A program made the position numbers and the translations under genes. The notes below the pieces were generated by a model that was not told the DNA's origin, made no database searches, and saw nothing but the letters and a program-made list of their open reading frames with translations. Below are positions 8,443 through 16,619 of a stretch of DNA of 64,000 nucleotides, piece by piece. Within the stretch, counting starts at the first letter, position 1; every line of letters begins with the position of its first letter. Source of the stretch: VRUE01 sp963796705 (lineage in GTDB: Bacteria > Actinomycetota > Thermoleophilia > Solirubrobacterales > 70-9); assembly GCA_963796705.1 (NCBI GenBank), contig CAWCMK010000004.1, forward strand, positions 962,347 through 1,026,346. Reading direction: 5' to 3'.

Positions 8443-9075
8443 GTGGCCCAGCGACAGCACACCCCGGTGGTCCCCCTGGAGGCGGGAGCAGGCCCAGAGA
8501 ACCCTCCCTGCCCCGCCTGCGGCGAGCCACTGTTCGGGCAGATCGCCTCCCGTGCCGGGTTGGCTGGCACGGTCCGCGTCTGTGAGAGCTGCGGCCTCGG
8601 GGTCATCGGCGATCCTGGCTCCGCGGCCGAGGCGCTGCGCGACCTCGACCGGCTCACCGAGAGCAGCGAGGTGCTGATCGCCAACCGCCGGGGCTTCGGC
8701 GCCTGGCTCGGCGGCGCCGGCTGGGCGGGGCTTCAGCCCGGCGCTCGCTACCTCTATACGGCCGAGGCCGTACGCCGATTGGTGGCCAACCGTGACCAAG
8801 TGGTGAGCTCGGTTCGCTGGGCGCCGCGAGCCGGGATCGCCGCGACCTGGCAGACAGTCCTCAACTCGGTCACATTTGGCCGCAACGTGGCGCTCGCAAC
8901 GCTCGGCGGTTTCGCCCGCTCGGTTCCCGCCAGCCGCCGCTGGCAGCGTCGCCTCGACGCGCTGATCAGCGTGCTCGTCGCGATCCCCGCGCTGGTGATC
9001 GCGCTGCCGCTGGAGCTGCTGGGCGCCGCCTTTCGACGGGGCGGGGCCCTGCGGGTGCGACTCGAACTCCTCTGA
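8443..9075 (+). CDS. Zinc-ribbon protein with C-terminal hydrophobic helix, unknown function
   Basis: In this 210-residue protein, CPACGEP (about residue 23) and CESCGLG (about 47) form a four-Cys zinc ribbon. A helical middle section follows, and then a strongly hydrophobic segment, LISVLVAIPALVIALPLELLG, near 172-192 that could anchor it in the membrane. I do not recognise the family. It may be a membrane-tethered zinc ribbon of a lineage-specific kind. The start GTG has a -10 hexamer six bases upstream. It is divergent from the CBS/membrane pair and convergent with the small gene that ends at 9094. Confidence 0.7.
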   Translation: MAQRQHTPVVPLEAGAGPENPPCPACGEPLFGQIASRAGLAGTVRVCESCGLGVIGDPGSAAEALRDLDRLTESSEVLIANRRGFGAWLGGAGWAGLQPGARYLYTAEAVRRLVANRDQVVSSVRWAPRAGIAATWQTVLNSVTFGRNVALATLGGFARSVPASRRWQRRLDALISVLVAIPALVIALPLELLGAAFRRGGALRVRLELL

Positions 9076-9093
9076 GCTCCGAGTCCCGAGCCC

Positions 9094-9375
9094 TCAGGAG
9101 CCGAGGCCTTCGCGTGCCTCGCGCACCAGGGTCACGGCCTCGGGGAAGAGAACACGGATCGCGTCACGCACCTGCATCGCCTGTTCATCGCTGCTGCCGG
9201 TCAGCTCGAGACGCCCGATCGAGGCAACGGTCATCTCGACCGCAAGCCTGATCGCATTGTCGGCCCAGGCGACCCGCTGGGAGGACTGCATCTGCTCGGA
9301 GAGCTCCTCCATCCGGGCCCGGAACTCCTCCGGATCGCCGAACAGGTTGAACGGGCTTCCCTCCATGCCCGACAT
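9094..9375 (-). CDS. Small conserved-looking protein, unknown function
   Basis: This encodes about 93 residues. The N-terminus, MEGSPFNLFGDPEEFRARM, is followed by amphipathic helices rich in Glu, Gln and Arg, so it is probably a small all-helical cytosolic protein. ATG 9375 and ATG 9366 are both possible starts, and the shorter begins directly at the helical region. No domain is recognised. It lies 18 bp from the convergent zinc-ribbon gene and is divergent from the lipoprotein gene. Confidence 0.6.
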   Translation of the reverse strand: MSGMEGSPFNLFGDPEEFRARMEELSEQMQSSQRVAWADNAIRLAVEMTVASIGRLELTGSSDEQAMQVRDAIRVLFPEAVTLVREAREGLGS

Positions 9376-9551
9376 GTAAGCAGACGCTGGCTGAGAGCCG
9401 TCCGTTTCCTCGCGGCCCAGCGCCCAATCCGCGGCCTCACCCCGGCGCCCAGCAGCGGCGCGAGCACAGCGAGGATTTCGGCGTCGAGCAACTTCGCCGG
9501 CAGGCGCTGGTCGCACAGCAGCTGGTTGGCGCGGCGGCTAGGCTGGCCCCC

Positions 9552-10097
9552 GTGCTCCGCCCGCTGACGCTTGCCGGTCTCACCGCGGCCCTTACCCTTG
9601 CCGCAGCCAGCTGTGGTGGCGGCGGCACGACGACCGTGATCAACAAGACGGTGACCGAGACGACCGCGCAGACGGGCGAAACGAGCACCCAGACGGGCGA
9701 AACGAACGGGCAGAGCTCGACCGGCGAGGAACAAACGGCCCCGGTCCTTCACCTGAGCGCCTTCCAGAGCCCCTCCGGGAACATCGGCTGCGTGCTGCTC
9801 GGCGGCAGCGCCCGCTGCGATATCCGTAAGCGCGACTGGTCCCCCCCGCCGCGCCCGCCGGGCTGTCCGGATCAGGTCGACTTCGGCCAGGGGCTTCAGA
9901 TCGGGCAGGCCGATCACAGCGGTAGCTTCGTCTGCGCCGGGGACACGGCCCTTAACCCCGAAGCGGCAAAGCTCGCCTATGGGACCGACGACCGCTTCGG
10001 GGGGTTCCTCTGCGCCAGCGCCACCTCGGGCCTCACCTGCATGAACTCCGCAGGGCATGGCTTCTTCATCAGCATCCAGAACTACCGGACATTCTGA
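9552..10097 (+). CDS. Secreted lipoprotein with DUF6636-type domain
   Basis: The 181-residue precursor has a signal peptide whose lipobox, LAAASC, puts the lipidated Cys near residue 21. A Thr/Glu/Gln-rich low-complexity linker follows to about residue 65, including two ETxxQTG copies. The C-terminal domain has FQSPSGNIGCVLL, a second Cys in ARCDI, PGCPDQ, FVCAGDT and GLTCMNSAGHGFFIS, so several Cys probably form disulfides. This pattern resembles the actinobacterial DUF6636 family, whose function is unknown. The start is GTG 9552 with TAGGCT (9539-9544) seven bases upstream. Confidence 0.8.
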   Translation: MLRPLTLAGLTAALTLAAASCGGGGTTTVINKTVTETTAQTGETSTQTGETNGQSSTGEEQTAPVLHLSAFQSPSGNIGCVLLGGSARCDIRKRDWSPPPRPPGCPDQVDFGQGLQIGQADHSGSFVCAGDTALNPEAAKLAYGTDDRFGGFLCASATSGLTCMNSAGHGFFISIQNYRTF

Positions 10098-10178
10098 GAC
10101 GGCCAACTCTCGAGGGCTATCCCTCAAGCGGCCAGGCTTCGCCACCGTTGACCCGCTCGAAGCCCAACCAAAGGGAGT

Positions 10179-10799
10179 TCATCGCCGTAGCCCCACCCGC
10201 TCGCGGGGCACCTCGGGGTGGTCGATCCACCACACCGCCAGTCCCTGCAGGACGCCGCGCATCACCGCCCCGGCCATTTCGAGAGCCTCCCCCGAGGCGG
10301 CCAAGGCCTCGCCGCCCCGCTCGCTAACAAAGAGCGGCAGGATCGCCGCCCGACTGGCGGCCGCAACCTCGACCTGCACGGCATCGGCCGCCGGGTCACC
10401 GACCGTGTCTCGGAACAGCATTCGCCCGGCAAACGGATGGGCTTCGATTTAGGCGAACCAGGCATCAAAGGAGCGCGATATACGCTCTTGCGCCGGCGCC
10501 TCGCCGACGAAGTGCTCGCGCCAGACCCGGCGCAGGTCGCCGAAGTGACGCTCGAGGATTCGGCGATAGAGGTCGACCTTTGAGTCAAAGTGGTCGTAGA
10601 CGACCGGTGGGCTGACCCCCGACCGGGCCGCGATCTCATCGACCGAGGCTCCGACGTAGTCACGCTCGGCGAAAAGTTCGGTGGCGGCCGCTTCGATCAG
10701 CTCCGCGGCGCTCAGCCGCCGGCAGCCGTGCGCCGCGACCGGGTCCGCCCCTTCCACCGCCAATCCGCCTTCATCCGCTTCCGCCCGTATCTGTCGCAA
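10179..10799 (-). pseudogene. TetR-family regulator interrupted by an in-frame TAA
   Basis: The N-terminal helix-turn-helix is intact (LIEAAATELFAERDYVGASV, then VSPPVVYDHFDSKVDLYRRI), so this was a TetR repressor. After FDAWFA the frame meets TAA at 10451-10449, then continues without any shift as IEAHPFAGRMLFRDTVGD to a natural stop at 10179, which is the expected ligand-binding domain. A single base change from a Tyr codon would explain it. As read, the product is about 100-116 aa and lacks the dimerisation/ligand domain. TTG 10799 or GTG 10757 could be the start. The gene follows the LPG-synthase-like gene on the same strand with a small overlap. A sequencing error is the main alternative. 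Confidence 0.8.
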
Positions 10800-11787
10800 G
10801 GGGACTGGGCGGGCCGCGACCCTCTTCGCGGTCGGCTTCGTCCTGCGCCTGCCTGATCAGTCCGCGCCAATCGGTGGTGCGGAAAACGAGCAGGATCGCC
10901 GCGAAACCCAGCACGACCGACCAGGCCGCCATCGCGATCTGGGTCCCGACCGAGTAGGCGAGCACGGCCGCCCGCGAGGGCCCCGCCAGGGTCGCGGCGA
11001 GGAGCGCCTGTTGGGCGCCGGCGCCGCCCGGCGTGAAGGGGACCACATTGGCAATCGCCTGCACGCTCATCACCAGCATCACGTTGCCGACCGAGCCCCC
11101 GATCCCGAAGGCTTCTAGAAAGAACCAGAACGAAGCGAAGCGACAGAGCCAGCCGATCCCCTGCCAGGCCGCGACCTCGCGCAGGTAACGACGCGGCTCG
11201 GTGAGGATCACCAGGCCCTGGCGGACGCGGTCCCAGAAGCGGCGCACCCGGTGGGAAAGGAAGATGATGCCCAGCACCGTCGCCACCAGCAGCACCGCAA
11301 TCGTGATCGCGAGCGTCTTCGGATGGTCGGCCCAGAAGGAGATCTCAAATGCGGGCAGGTCAGGGATTCGTGGCAGTGGTGGCAGGAGACCCTGGGTGAT
11401 CGCGTAGAGCAGCACCAGGATCCCGACCGAGGTGTCAAAGACCGTCTGGACCAAATAGGAGGAGGTGACGGCCGGGTAGGAGGAGTGCGGGATCTGGCGT
11501 TTGACCAGGAAAACTTTGGTGACGTCGCCGGCATGGGCCGGAACCACCGCGTTGATCCCGGCTCCCGCCAGATAGGCGGCCGAGAGCGGTAGGAAGGAGA
11601 TCCGCGTGTTGGGGTAGGCGGCTCGCAGAACATTGCGCCAGGCCCAGGCACGGGCCAGCTGCATCCCCAGCAGGAAGAGCAGCGCGATCCCGAAGGTCGT
11701 CCAGTGGATTTCCGAGAGGTGCCGGAAGAATTCGGCCGCGCGTTCAAAGAACGCTTCGAAATTGTCCTGCAGATCGGCGTACTGCAT
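10771..11787 (-). CDS. Lysylphosphatidylglycerol-synthase-type transmembrane protein (UPF0104)
   Basis: This 338-residue polytopic protein has about eight helices and matches the membrane 'flippase' half of MprF/AglD-type proteins without the aminoacyl-transfer domain. Typical stretches are LSAAYLAGAGINAVVPAHAG near residue 80 and VVPFTPGGAGAQQALLA near 250. Such proteins are linked to phospholipid or glycolipid handling in the membrane; the exact role here is unknown. ATG 11787 is preferred because TAGTCT (11800-11795) lies seven bases upstream. It diverges from a sulfotransferase gene, which may hint at a shared envelope-lipid or glycan role (inference). Confidence 0.85.
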   Translation of the reverse strand: MQYADLQDNFEAFFERAAEFFRHLSEIHWTTFGIALLFLLGMQLARAWAWRNVLRAAYPNTRISFLPLSAAYLAGAGINAVVPAHAGDVTKVFLVKRQIPHSSYPAVTSSYLVQTVFDTSVGILVLLYAITQGLLPPLPRIPDLPAFEISFWADHPKTLAITIAVLLVATVLGIIFLSHRVRRFWDRVRQGLVILTEPRRYLREVAAWQGIGWLCRFASFWFFLEAFGIGGSVGNVMLVMSVQAIANVVPFTPGGAGAQQALLAATLAGPSRAAVLAYSVGTQIAMAAWSVVLGFAAILLVFRTTDWRGLIRQAQDEADREEGRGPPSPLATDTGGSG

Positions 11788-11793
11788 CACAGC

Positions 11794-11800
11794 TAGACTA
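11794..11800. promoter_or_regulatory. Overlapping face-to-face -10 elements of a divergent pair
   Basis: The seven bases TAGACTA contain TAGACT for the plus-strand sulfotransferase (GTG 11810) and, on the complement, TAGTCT for the minus-strand membrane protein (ATG 11787, seven bases away). RNA polymerase could occupy only one direction at a time. Confidence 0.55.
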
Positions 11801-11809
11801 GCCACGCTC

Positions 11810-12799
11810 GTGCCGGACACCGACACGCACCCTCTGCCCCAGGCCTCCGTCTCTGACCCTTCCGACGTGGCGATGTGCGCCCGTGCCCGCGAGCGCTACA
11901 CCGCCGACCGCCGGAGCCGCTGGCGCCGGCGGCGCAAACGCCACGCCCAGCTGCCGAACCTGATCATCATCGGCGGGCTCAAGTGCGGGACGACCAGCAT
12001 CCATCACTACCTCGGCCTGCACCCGGAAATCCAGATGTCGAAGCCGAAGGAGCTGAACTTCTTCGTCGAGGAGCTCAACTGGGACCTGGGACTGGACTGG
12101 TATGCGAGCCGCTTCGACGAGCGCTTCGAGGTTCGTGGCGAGTCCTCGCCTCACTACACGAACCTGCCTCGCTTCGGCGGCGTCGCGCCCCGCATCCGCG
12201 AGCACTGCCCCGACGCGCGGCTGATCTACATGGTCCGCGACCCAATCAAGCGGATCCTCTCCCACTGGGTGCACGCCACCGGCGCGGGCTATGAGACCGG
12301 CGAGCTCGTCGAAGTCCTCTCGCGGCCCGAGACCCAGTACATGAACCGCTCCAAGTTCTGGATGCAGCTGCAGCCCTACCTGGGCCTCTTCGACCGTGAG
12401 CAGATCGAGGTCATCACCCAGGAGGAGCTGCACACCGAACGCGAGGCGACGATGCGCAAGGCCTTCGCCTTCGTCGGCGTCAAGGAGGGCTTCACCTCCG
12501 AGCAGTTCGACCGCGAGTGGGAGAAGTCGAGTGCCAAGCAGGACGACAAATACCAGCTGATGGAGAAGCTCATAAAGCTGCCCGGATTCCGCTCCTTCGA
12601 TCGAAACTTCGATCGGCTGCCCGAGCGGATGCGCTGGATGGTCGAGAAGGTCGTCCACAATCCCGAGAAGCCCTCGGCTCAGAAGCCGACGCTCCCCGAG
12701 GAGCTCCTCGAGACGATCCGGGGGCGCTTCGGCGAGGACGTCAGCGCCCTGCAGGATTTCGCGGGCCGCGAGTTCGCCGGCTGGCACGAATACTGCTGA
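11810..12799 (+). CDS. PAPS-dependent sulfotransferase
   Basis: The 329-residue protein transfers sulfate from PAPS to an acceptor. The 5'-phosphosulfate loop is IIGGLKCGTTSIHHYL near residue 47, and the 3'-phosphate-binding segment is YMVRDPIKRILSHWVH near 140. A catalytic-type Lys/His neighbourhood (PKELNFF) follows the loop. The architecture fits the heparan-sulfate-like Sulfotransfer_1 family. The N-terminal 40 residues are Arg-rich and hydrophilic, so the enzyme is probably cytosolic. GTG 11810 gives the best fit to the shared divergent promoter. The acceptor (glycolipid, saccharide or small molecule) cannot be read from sequence. Confidence 0.85.
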   Translation: MPDTDTHPLPQASVSDPSDVAMCARARERYTADRRSRWRRRRKRHAQLPNLIIIGGLKCGTTSIHHYLGLHPEIQMSKPKELNFFVEELNWDLGLDWYASRFDERFEVRGESSPHYTNLPRFGGVAPRIREHCPDARLIYMVRDPIKRILSHWVHATGAGYETGELVEVLSRPETQYMNRSKFWMQLQPYLGLFDREQIEVITQEELHTEREATMRKAFAFVGVKEGFTSEQFDREWEKSSAKQDDKYQLMEKLIKLPGFRSFDRNFDRLPERMRWMVEKVVHNPEKPSAQKPTLPEELLETIRGRFGEDVSALQDFAGREFAGWHEYC

Positions 12800-12826
12800 G
12801 CTCGCGACGCCACTAGGCTGCAGGGG

Positions 12827-13513
12827 GTGCGGCGCCTGCACCCCGACCCCAGCCCGGTCACGGTCGAAGAGCAGCTCGGCTCCTATGAGCCGCGCGCCCT
12901 CGCCGGCGAACAGCGCCCGGTCGTGGCGGTGAACTTCGCCACGACCCTCGACGGCCGCGCGACGATCTCCGGGGTCTCGGGCCCGATCGGCTCAGCGGCT
13001 GACACCGCGATGCTCGTCGGTTTGCGGAAGCGATTCGACGCCGTGATGATCGGCGCGGGGACGATGCGGGCCGAGCGCTACGGGGCGCTTCCCGGTGGGA
13101 GGCTGATGGTGATCATCAGCGGGCGCCTCGACCTGCCCTGGGACGCGCCTCTGTTCGCCGAGGAGCGCAGTCGGGTGGTGATCTTCACCTCCTCAGAGGC
13201 CGAGCCGCCGCAGCTCGCGGCGCAGCTGGAGCTGATCCGACACGAGGGCTCGGTGGACCTCGCCGCGGCGCTCGGCCATCTGCGGCGCGAGCACCGGGTC
13301 CGTGCACTTCTCAACGAGGGCGGGCCGCGCCTGCACGGTCAGCTGCAGGCGGCGGGACTGGTCGACGAGCTATTCCTGACGTTTGCCCCGAAGCTGGCGG
13401 GCGGCGTTGCCCCCCAGATCCTCGAGGGCGAGCTGCCCGGGGTCGCCGAGCTGGAGCTCTGTTGGCTGCTGGAGGAGGACGGCGAACTCTTCACGCGCTA
13501 CCGGCGCCGCTGA
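12827..13513 (+). CDS. RibD C-terminal/dihydrofolate-reductase-like pyrimidine reductase
   Basis: The 228-residue protein has the fold of the reductase domain of riboflavin biosynthesis (RibD_C). It begins with VVAVNFATTLDGRATISG near residue 28, has the nucleotide-binding FDAVMIGAGTMRAERYG near 68, and ends with LNEGGPRLHGQL and DELFLTFAPKLAGG. It probably reduces a pyrimidine or pterin-like substrate with NADPH. Stand-alone actinobacterial copies are often outside rib operons, as here, so riboflavin synthesis is not proven. The start is GTG 12827 with TAGGCT seven bases upstream. Confidence 0.85.
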   Translation: MRRLHPDPSPVTVEEQLGSYEPRALAGEQRPVVAVNFATTLDGRATISGVSGPIGSAADTAMLVGLRKRFDAVMIGAGTMRAERYGALPGGRLMVIISGRLDLPWDAPLFAEERSRVVIFTSSEAEPPQLAAQLELIRHEGSVDLAAALGHLRREHRVRALLNEGGPRLHGQLQAAGLVDELFLTFAPKLAGGVAPQILEGELPGVAELELCWLLEEDGELFTRYRRR

Positions 13514-13553
13514 GCTAGCTTTCCGACCACCGGACCCGAGGAGAGGAACCACG

Positions 13554-14816
13554 GTGGATTTCAAGCCAAGCCCCCAGGTGGAGACCCTGCGCGAGCAGAT
13601 TCTCGACTTCATGGATGAGCAGATCTACCCGCAGGAGCGGGAGATCATGGCGGCGCTCGACGCCGAGGTCGCCGCCGGCGTCCCCTACCCGGCGATCCTC
13701 GTCGAGATCCGCGAGCGGGCCAGGTCCGAGGGGCTCTGGAACCTATTCATGCCCGACGAACGCTACGGCCCGGGCCTCACAAACTGGGAGTACGGGCTGC
13801 TCTGCGAGGAGATGGGGCGCAGTCCGGCGGCGGCGCCGATGGCCTTCAACTGCTCGGCGCCCGACACCGGCAACATGGAGATCCTCGCCGAGCACGGAAC
13901 CGACGAGCAGAGACAGCGCTGGCTCGAGCCGCTGCTCGAGGGGAAGATCCGCTCCTGCTTTTCGATGACCGAGCCCGAGGTCTCGGGCTCAGACCCGACC
14001 CTGCTGCGGGCGCGGGCGGTGCGCGACGGTGAGGAGTGGGTGATCGACGGCCACAAGTGGTTCACCTCCGGCGCCGTCGGCGCCGATCTGGCGATCGCGA
14101 TGGTGATCACCGACCCCGACGCCCATCCCTACGCGCGCGCCTCGATGATCTGCGTGCCGACCGACACGCCCGGCTTTAACCTGGTTCGGCCGATCCCGGT
14201 CATGGGCCACGACCGGGGCCCCGGCCACTGCGAGATCAGATACGAAGAATGCCGGGTCCCGGCCGCCAACCTGCTCGGCGAAGCGGGTACGGGCTTTGCG
14301 GTCGCTCAGGACCGGCTCGGGCCGGGGCGCATCCACCACTGCATGCGGGCCATCGGGACCGCGGAGCGAGCTCTCGAGATGATGTGCCGCCGCGCCAACG
14401 AGCGGGTCGCATTCGGCGGCCCGCTGGGCGAGAAGCAGTTCGTCCAGGAGGCGATAGCCGCCTCGCGGATGGAGATCGACCAAGCCCGCCTGCTGACGAT
14501 GTATGCGGCCTGGAAGATGGACACCGAGGGCAAGCGGGCGGCCCGCCAGGCGATCTCGGCGATCAAGGTCATCGCCGCCAACATGGTGATGGATGTGCTC
14601 GACCGCGCAATCCAGGTTCATGGCAGCCTCGGGATGACCGACGACACGCCGCTGGCCGCTCTCTGGCGCTTCAGCCGCATGCTGCGCCTCGCGGATGGGC
14701 CCGACGAGGTCCACAAGATGGTCCTTGCCCGCCGCGAGCTGAACCGCTGGGCGAAACGAGCCGAGGCCGAGGAGAGCGGCGAGCTCACCTCCAGGCACGC
14801 CCCGCGGCCGATCTAG
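13554..14816 (+). CDS. Acyl-CoA dehydrogenase, ACAD10/11-like
   Basis: This is a 420-residue FAD-dependent acyl-CoA dehydrogenase. It has FSMTEPEVSGSDPTLLRARA (FAD/substrate loop, about 145-165), WVIDGHKWFTSGA near 170, and a C-terminal IQVHGSLGMTDDTPLA followed by RLADGPDEVHK. That last motif is typical of the ACAD10/11 subgroup. The start is GTG 13554 behind GAGGAGAGG (13539-13547), one of the few genes here with a clear ribosome-binding site. An APH-type phosphotransferase lies 0.8 kb downstream on the opposite strand. In animal ACAD11 these two domains are fused, which suggests a shared pathway for hydroxylated fatty acids. Confidence 0.9.
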   Translation: MDFKPSPQVETLREQILDFMDEQIYPQEREIMAALDAEVAAGVPYPAILVEIRERARSEGLWNLFMPDERYGPGLTNWEYGLLCEEMGRSPAAAPMAFNCSAPDTGNMEILAEHGTDEQRQRWLEPLLEGKIRSCFSMTEPEVSGSDPTLLRARAVRDGEEWVIDGHKWFTSGAVGADLAIAMVITDPDAHPYARASMICVPTDTPGFNLVRPIPVMGHDRGPGHCEIRYEECRVPAANLLGEAGTGFAVAQDRLGPGRIHHCMRAIGTAERALEMMCRRANERVAFGGPLGEKQFVQEAIAASRMEIDQARLLTMYAAWKMDTEGKRAARQAISAIKVIAANMVMDVLDRAIQVHGSLGMTDDTPLAALWRFSRMLRLADGPDEVHKMVLARRELNRWAKRAEAEESGELTSRHAPRPI

Positions 14817-14837
14817 GCCACCGCTGTTTCGAATCGG

Positions 14838-15566
14838 CTAGCGGGTCGCGACCACGTCCACGGCGCCCGAGGCGGCGGTGACTCCGCTGCCGCCTCCTTC
14901 GCATTTCGCCGCGGCGACCAGCGAGACGGACCGACTCGTCGGCACGCCCGGCTCGAACAGCATCTGGCGCGGGCCGGGTTGCAGTTCGATCGTCGCGTTG
15001 AGGGCGCCAGGCCCCTGATCGGTGAGGCTTCCGGCCGCGACGATCTTGTCTTCTTCTTCGCTCGGTTTGGTCGGGTCCTTCGCGCCGACCAGCACGTAGG
15101 CAGAGATAACGCGCGGCACACTGCATTTGGCGGGGATGCTCACCTTCAGCTCGCCCGCGAAGCTGTCGAGCTCGTCGGCTGCCTGCGTGTAGGTCGAACC
15201 GGTCAGGGGATAGATCTGGGGTTCGGTCTGCAGCGCCAGCGTGGCGGCGCTCCGCAGCCGGGCCGAGACCCGCGAGAAGGGGACCTCGCCGAGGTCGATC
15301 TTTTCAGTGTTGACCGCCCCGTTGGCGAGCTTTTCCGTCGTCACCGCTCCTTCCTTCAGCTTCTCGGAGGAGACCGCGATGCGCTTGATCTTGCGGGTGG
15401 TCACCGCGCTGGCCTTGATTTTCGCCGTCGTCACGGCGCCCGCCTTGAGCTGTGGGGCGCCGACGCTTCTGCGCGTCAGGAAGCGGTGCGCGGCGTAGGC
15501 GGCGCCCCCGGTCAAAACCAGGAACAGCGCCAGGGTCGAGACGACGTTGGCGTAGGTCAACCGCAT
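14838..15566 (-). CDS. Secreted/surface protein with GAVTT decapeptide repeats
   Basis: The 242-residue protein starts with one signal-anchor helix (VVSTLALFLVLTGGAAYAAH). Five ten-residue repeats follow (about residues 40-90), of the type LKAGAVTTAKI, AVTTRKI, AVSSEKL, GAVTTEKL and GAVNTEKI. Such repeats probably form a beta-solenoid or trimeric stalk. The C-terminal 140 residues form a domain that I do not recognise, with two Cys (KCSVP and KCEGG). It lies between the ACAD and APH genes and is probably exported to the cell surface. Confidence 0.75.
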   Translation of the reverse strand: MRLTYANVVSTLALFLVLTGGAAYAAHRFLTRRSVGAPQLKAGAVTTAKIKASAVTTRKIKRIAVSSEKLKEGAVTTEKLANGAVNTEKIDLGEVPFSRVSARLRSAATLALQTEPQIYPLTGSTYTQAADELDSFAGELKVSIPAKCSVPRVISAYVLVGAKDPTKPSEEEDKIVAAGSLTDQGPGALNATIELQPGPRQMLFEPGVPTSRSVSLVAAAKCEGGGSGVTAASGAVDVVATR

Positions 15567-15578
15567 CAGCTGAAGCTA

Positions 15579-16619
15579 TCAACCCGACGCGGCAGCGTTT
15601 GCTGCGTTGGCCAGGTTCTCGACCACCCGGGCGAAGTGCTCGACACCGGGGTCAACCTTGCCGTACTGGCCAGCCGAGTAGCGCGCGAAAACCCCCTCGA
15701 GGATGATCGCCAGCTTCCAGTAGCCGAGCGCCACATAGAAGTCGAGTTCGGAGAGGTCGCGGCCGGAGCGCTCCGCGTAGCGCCGCGCCAGCTCCTTGCG
15801 ACCGGGGAACCCCGGTGCCAGGTTCGCGGGCTGCCCCAGCGAGGTGGCCTCATCGCCCGAATCGGGCCAGTAGACCATCAGCAGGCCGACGTCGGCGAGC
15901 GGGTCCCCGAGCGTGCAGAGCTCCCAATCGACGACCGCCGCGACCTCACCCTCGGGGGTAAGGATCATGTTGTCGAGTCGGTAGTCGCCATGGACGATGC
16001 TCGCCGCCCCCTGCTCCGGGATGCGCGCGGCGAGCCGCGCATGGACCTCCTCGACAACCGGCAGCTCGCGGGTCTTCGATTTCTCCCACTGTCCCCGCCA
16101 ACGATGCAGCTGTCGCGCGACGTAGTCCTCCTTGCGCCCGAGATCACCGAGGCCGACCGCGTCGGGATCAACGTCGTGGATCTCGACCAGCGTGTCCGCG
16201 ACCCGCTCCCCGATAGCTCGGCGCTCGGCGCGGTCGGGGAAGAGCTCGGCCTCGGCGAGTCCGCGCAGGACCGGCCCCTCGACGAACTCCATCACGTAGA
16301 AGGGGGCTTCGTTGACGCTCTCGTCCTCGCAGAGGCCGACCACCGGTGCGACGGGGACGGGGGTGTCGGCCAGCGCCGAGACGACCCGGTGCTCGCGCCA
16401 CATATCGTGGGCCGAGCCGAGGCGCCTGCCGAGCGGCGGGCGCCGCAAGGCCCAGCGCCCCGCGGCCGAGTCGGTGACGCAGTAGGTGAGATTCGAGTGC
16501 CCACCCGAGATCCGCTGATATGAGAGCGGTGGCTCGACGCCGGTCACATTCGCCGCGAACCAGGCCTCGATGGCGGCGCCGTCGATCCCGTCCGGGGTGC
16601 CTGTAGCCTCATCGCTCAT
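15579..16619 (-). CDS. APH/choline-kinase-like phosphotransferase, ACAD10/11-associated type
   Basis: The 346-residue protein has the aminoglycoside-phosphotransferase fold. The ATP site is ISGGHSNLTYCV near residue 35, the catalytic loop is SIVHGDYRLDNMIL near 205, and the metal-binding segment is AAVVDWELCTLGDPLADVG near 225. That last wording is characteristic of the subgroup associated with ACAD10/11 rather than of antibiotic resistance. It probably phosphorylates a hydroxyacyl substrate; this is inferred from the animal proteins. ATG 16619 has TATGCT nine bases upstream. The gene diverges from the histidine kinase with overlapping 5' ends. Confidence 0.85.
   Translation of the reverse strand: MSDEATGTPDGIDGAAIEAWFAANVTGVEPPLSYQRISGGHSNLTYCVTDSAAGRWALRRPPLGRRLGSAHDMWREHRVVSALADTPVPVAPVVGLCEDESVNEAPFYVMEFVEGPVLRGLAEAELFPDRAERRAIGERVADTLVEIHDVDPDAVGLGDLGRKEDYVARQLHRWRGQWEKSKTRELPVVEEVHARLAARIPEQGAASIVHGDYRLDNMILTPEGEVAAVVDWELCTLGDPLADVGLLMVYWPDSGDEATSLGQPANLAPGFPGRKELARRYAERSGRDLSELDFYVALGYWKLAIILEGVFARYSAGQYGKVDPGVEHFARVVENLANAANAAASG

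Noticed and set aside
7978..8799. Longer 273-codon version of the CBS protein
   Set aside because: The extra N-terminus overlaps the divergent zinc-ribbon gene, has no domain, and the CBS fold begins right after GTG 8424.
15579..16619. Aminoglycoside resistance gene
   Set aside because: The APH fold is present, but the motif wording (DWELCTLGDPLADVG) and ACAD neighbour fit the ACAD10/11-associated kinases, not resistance enzymes.
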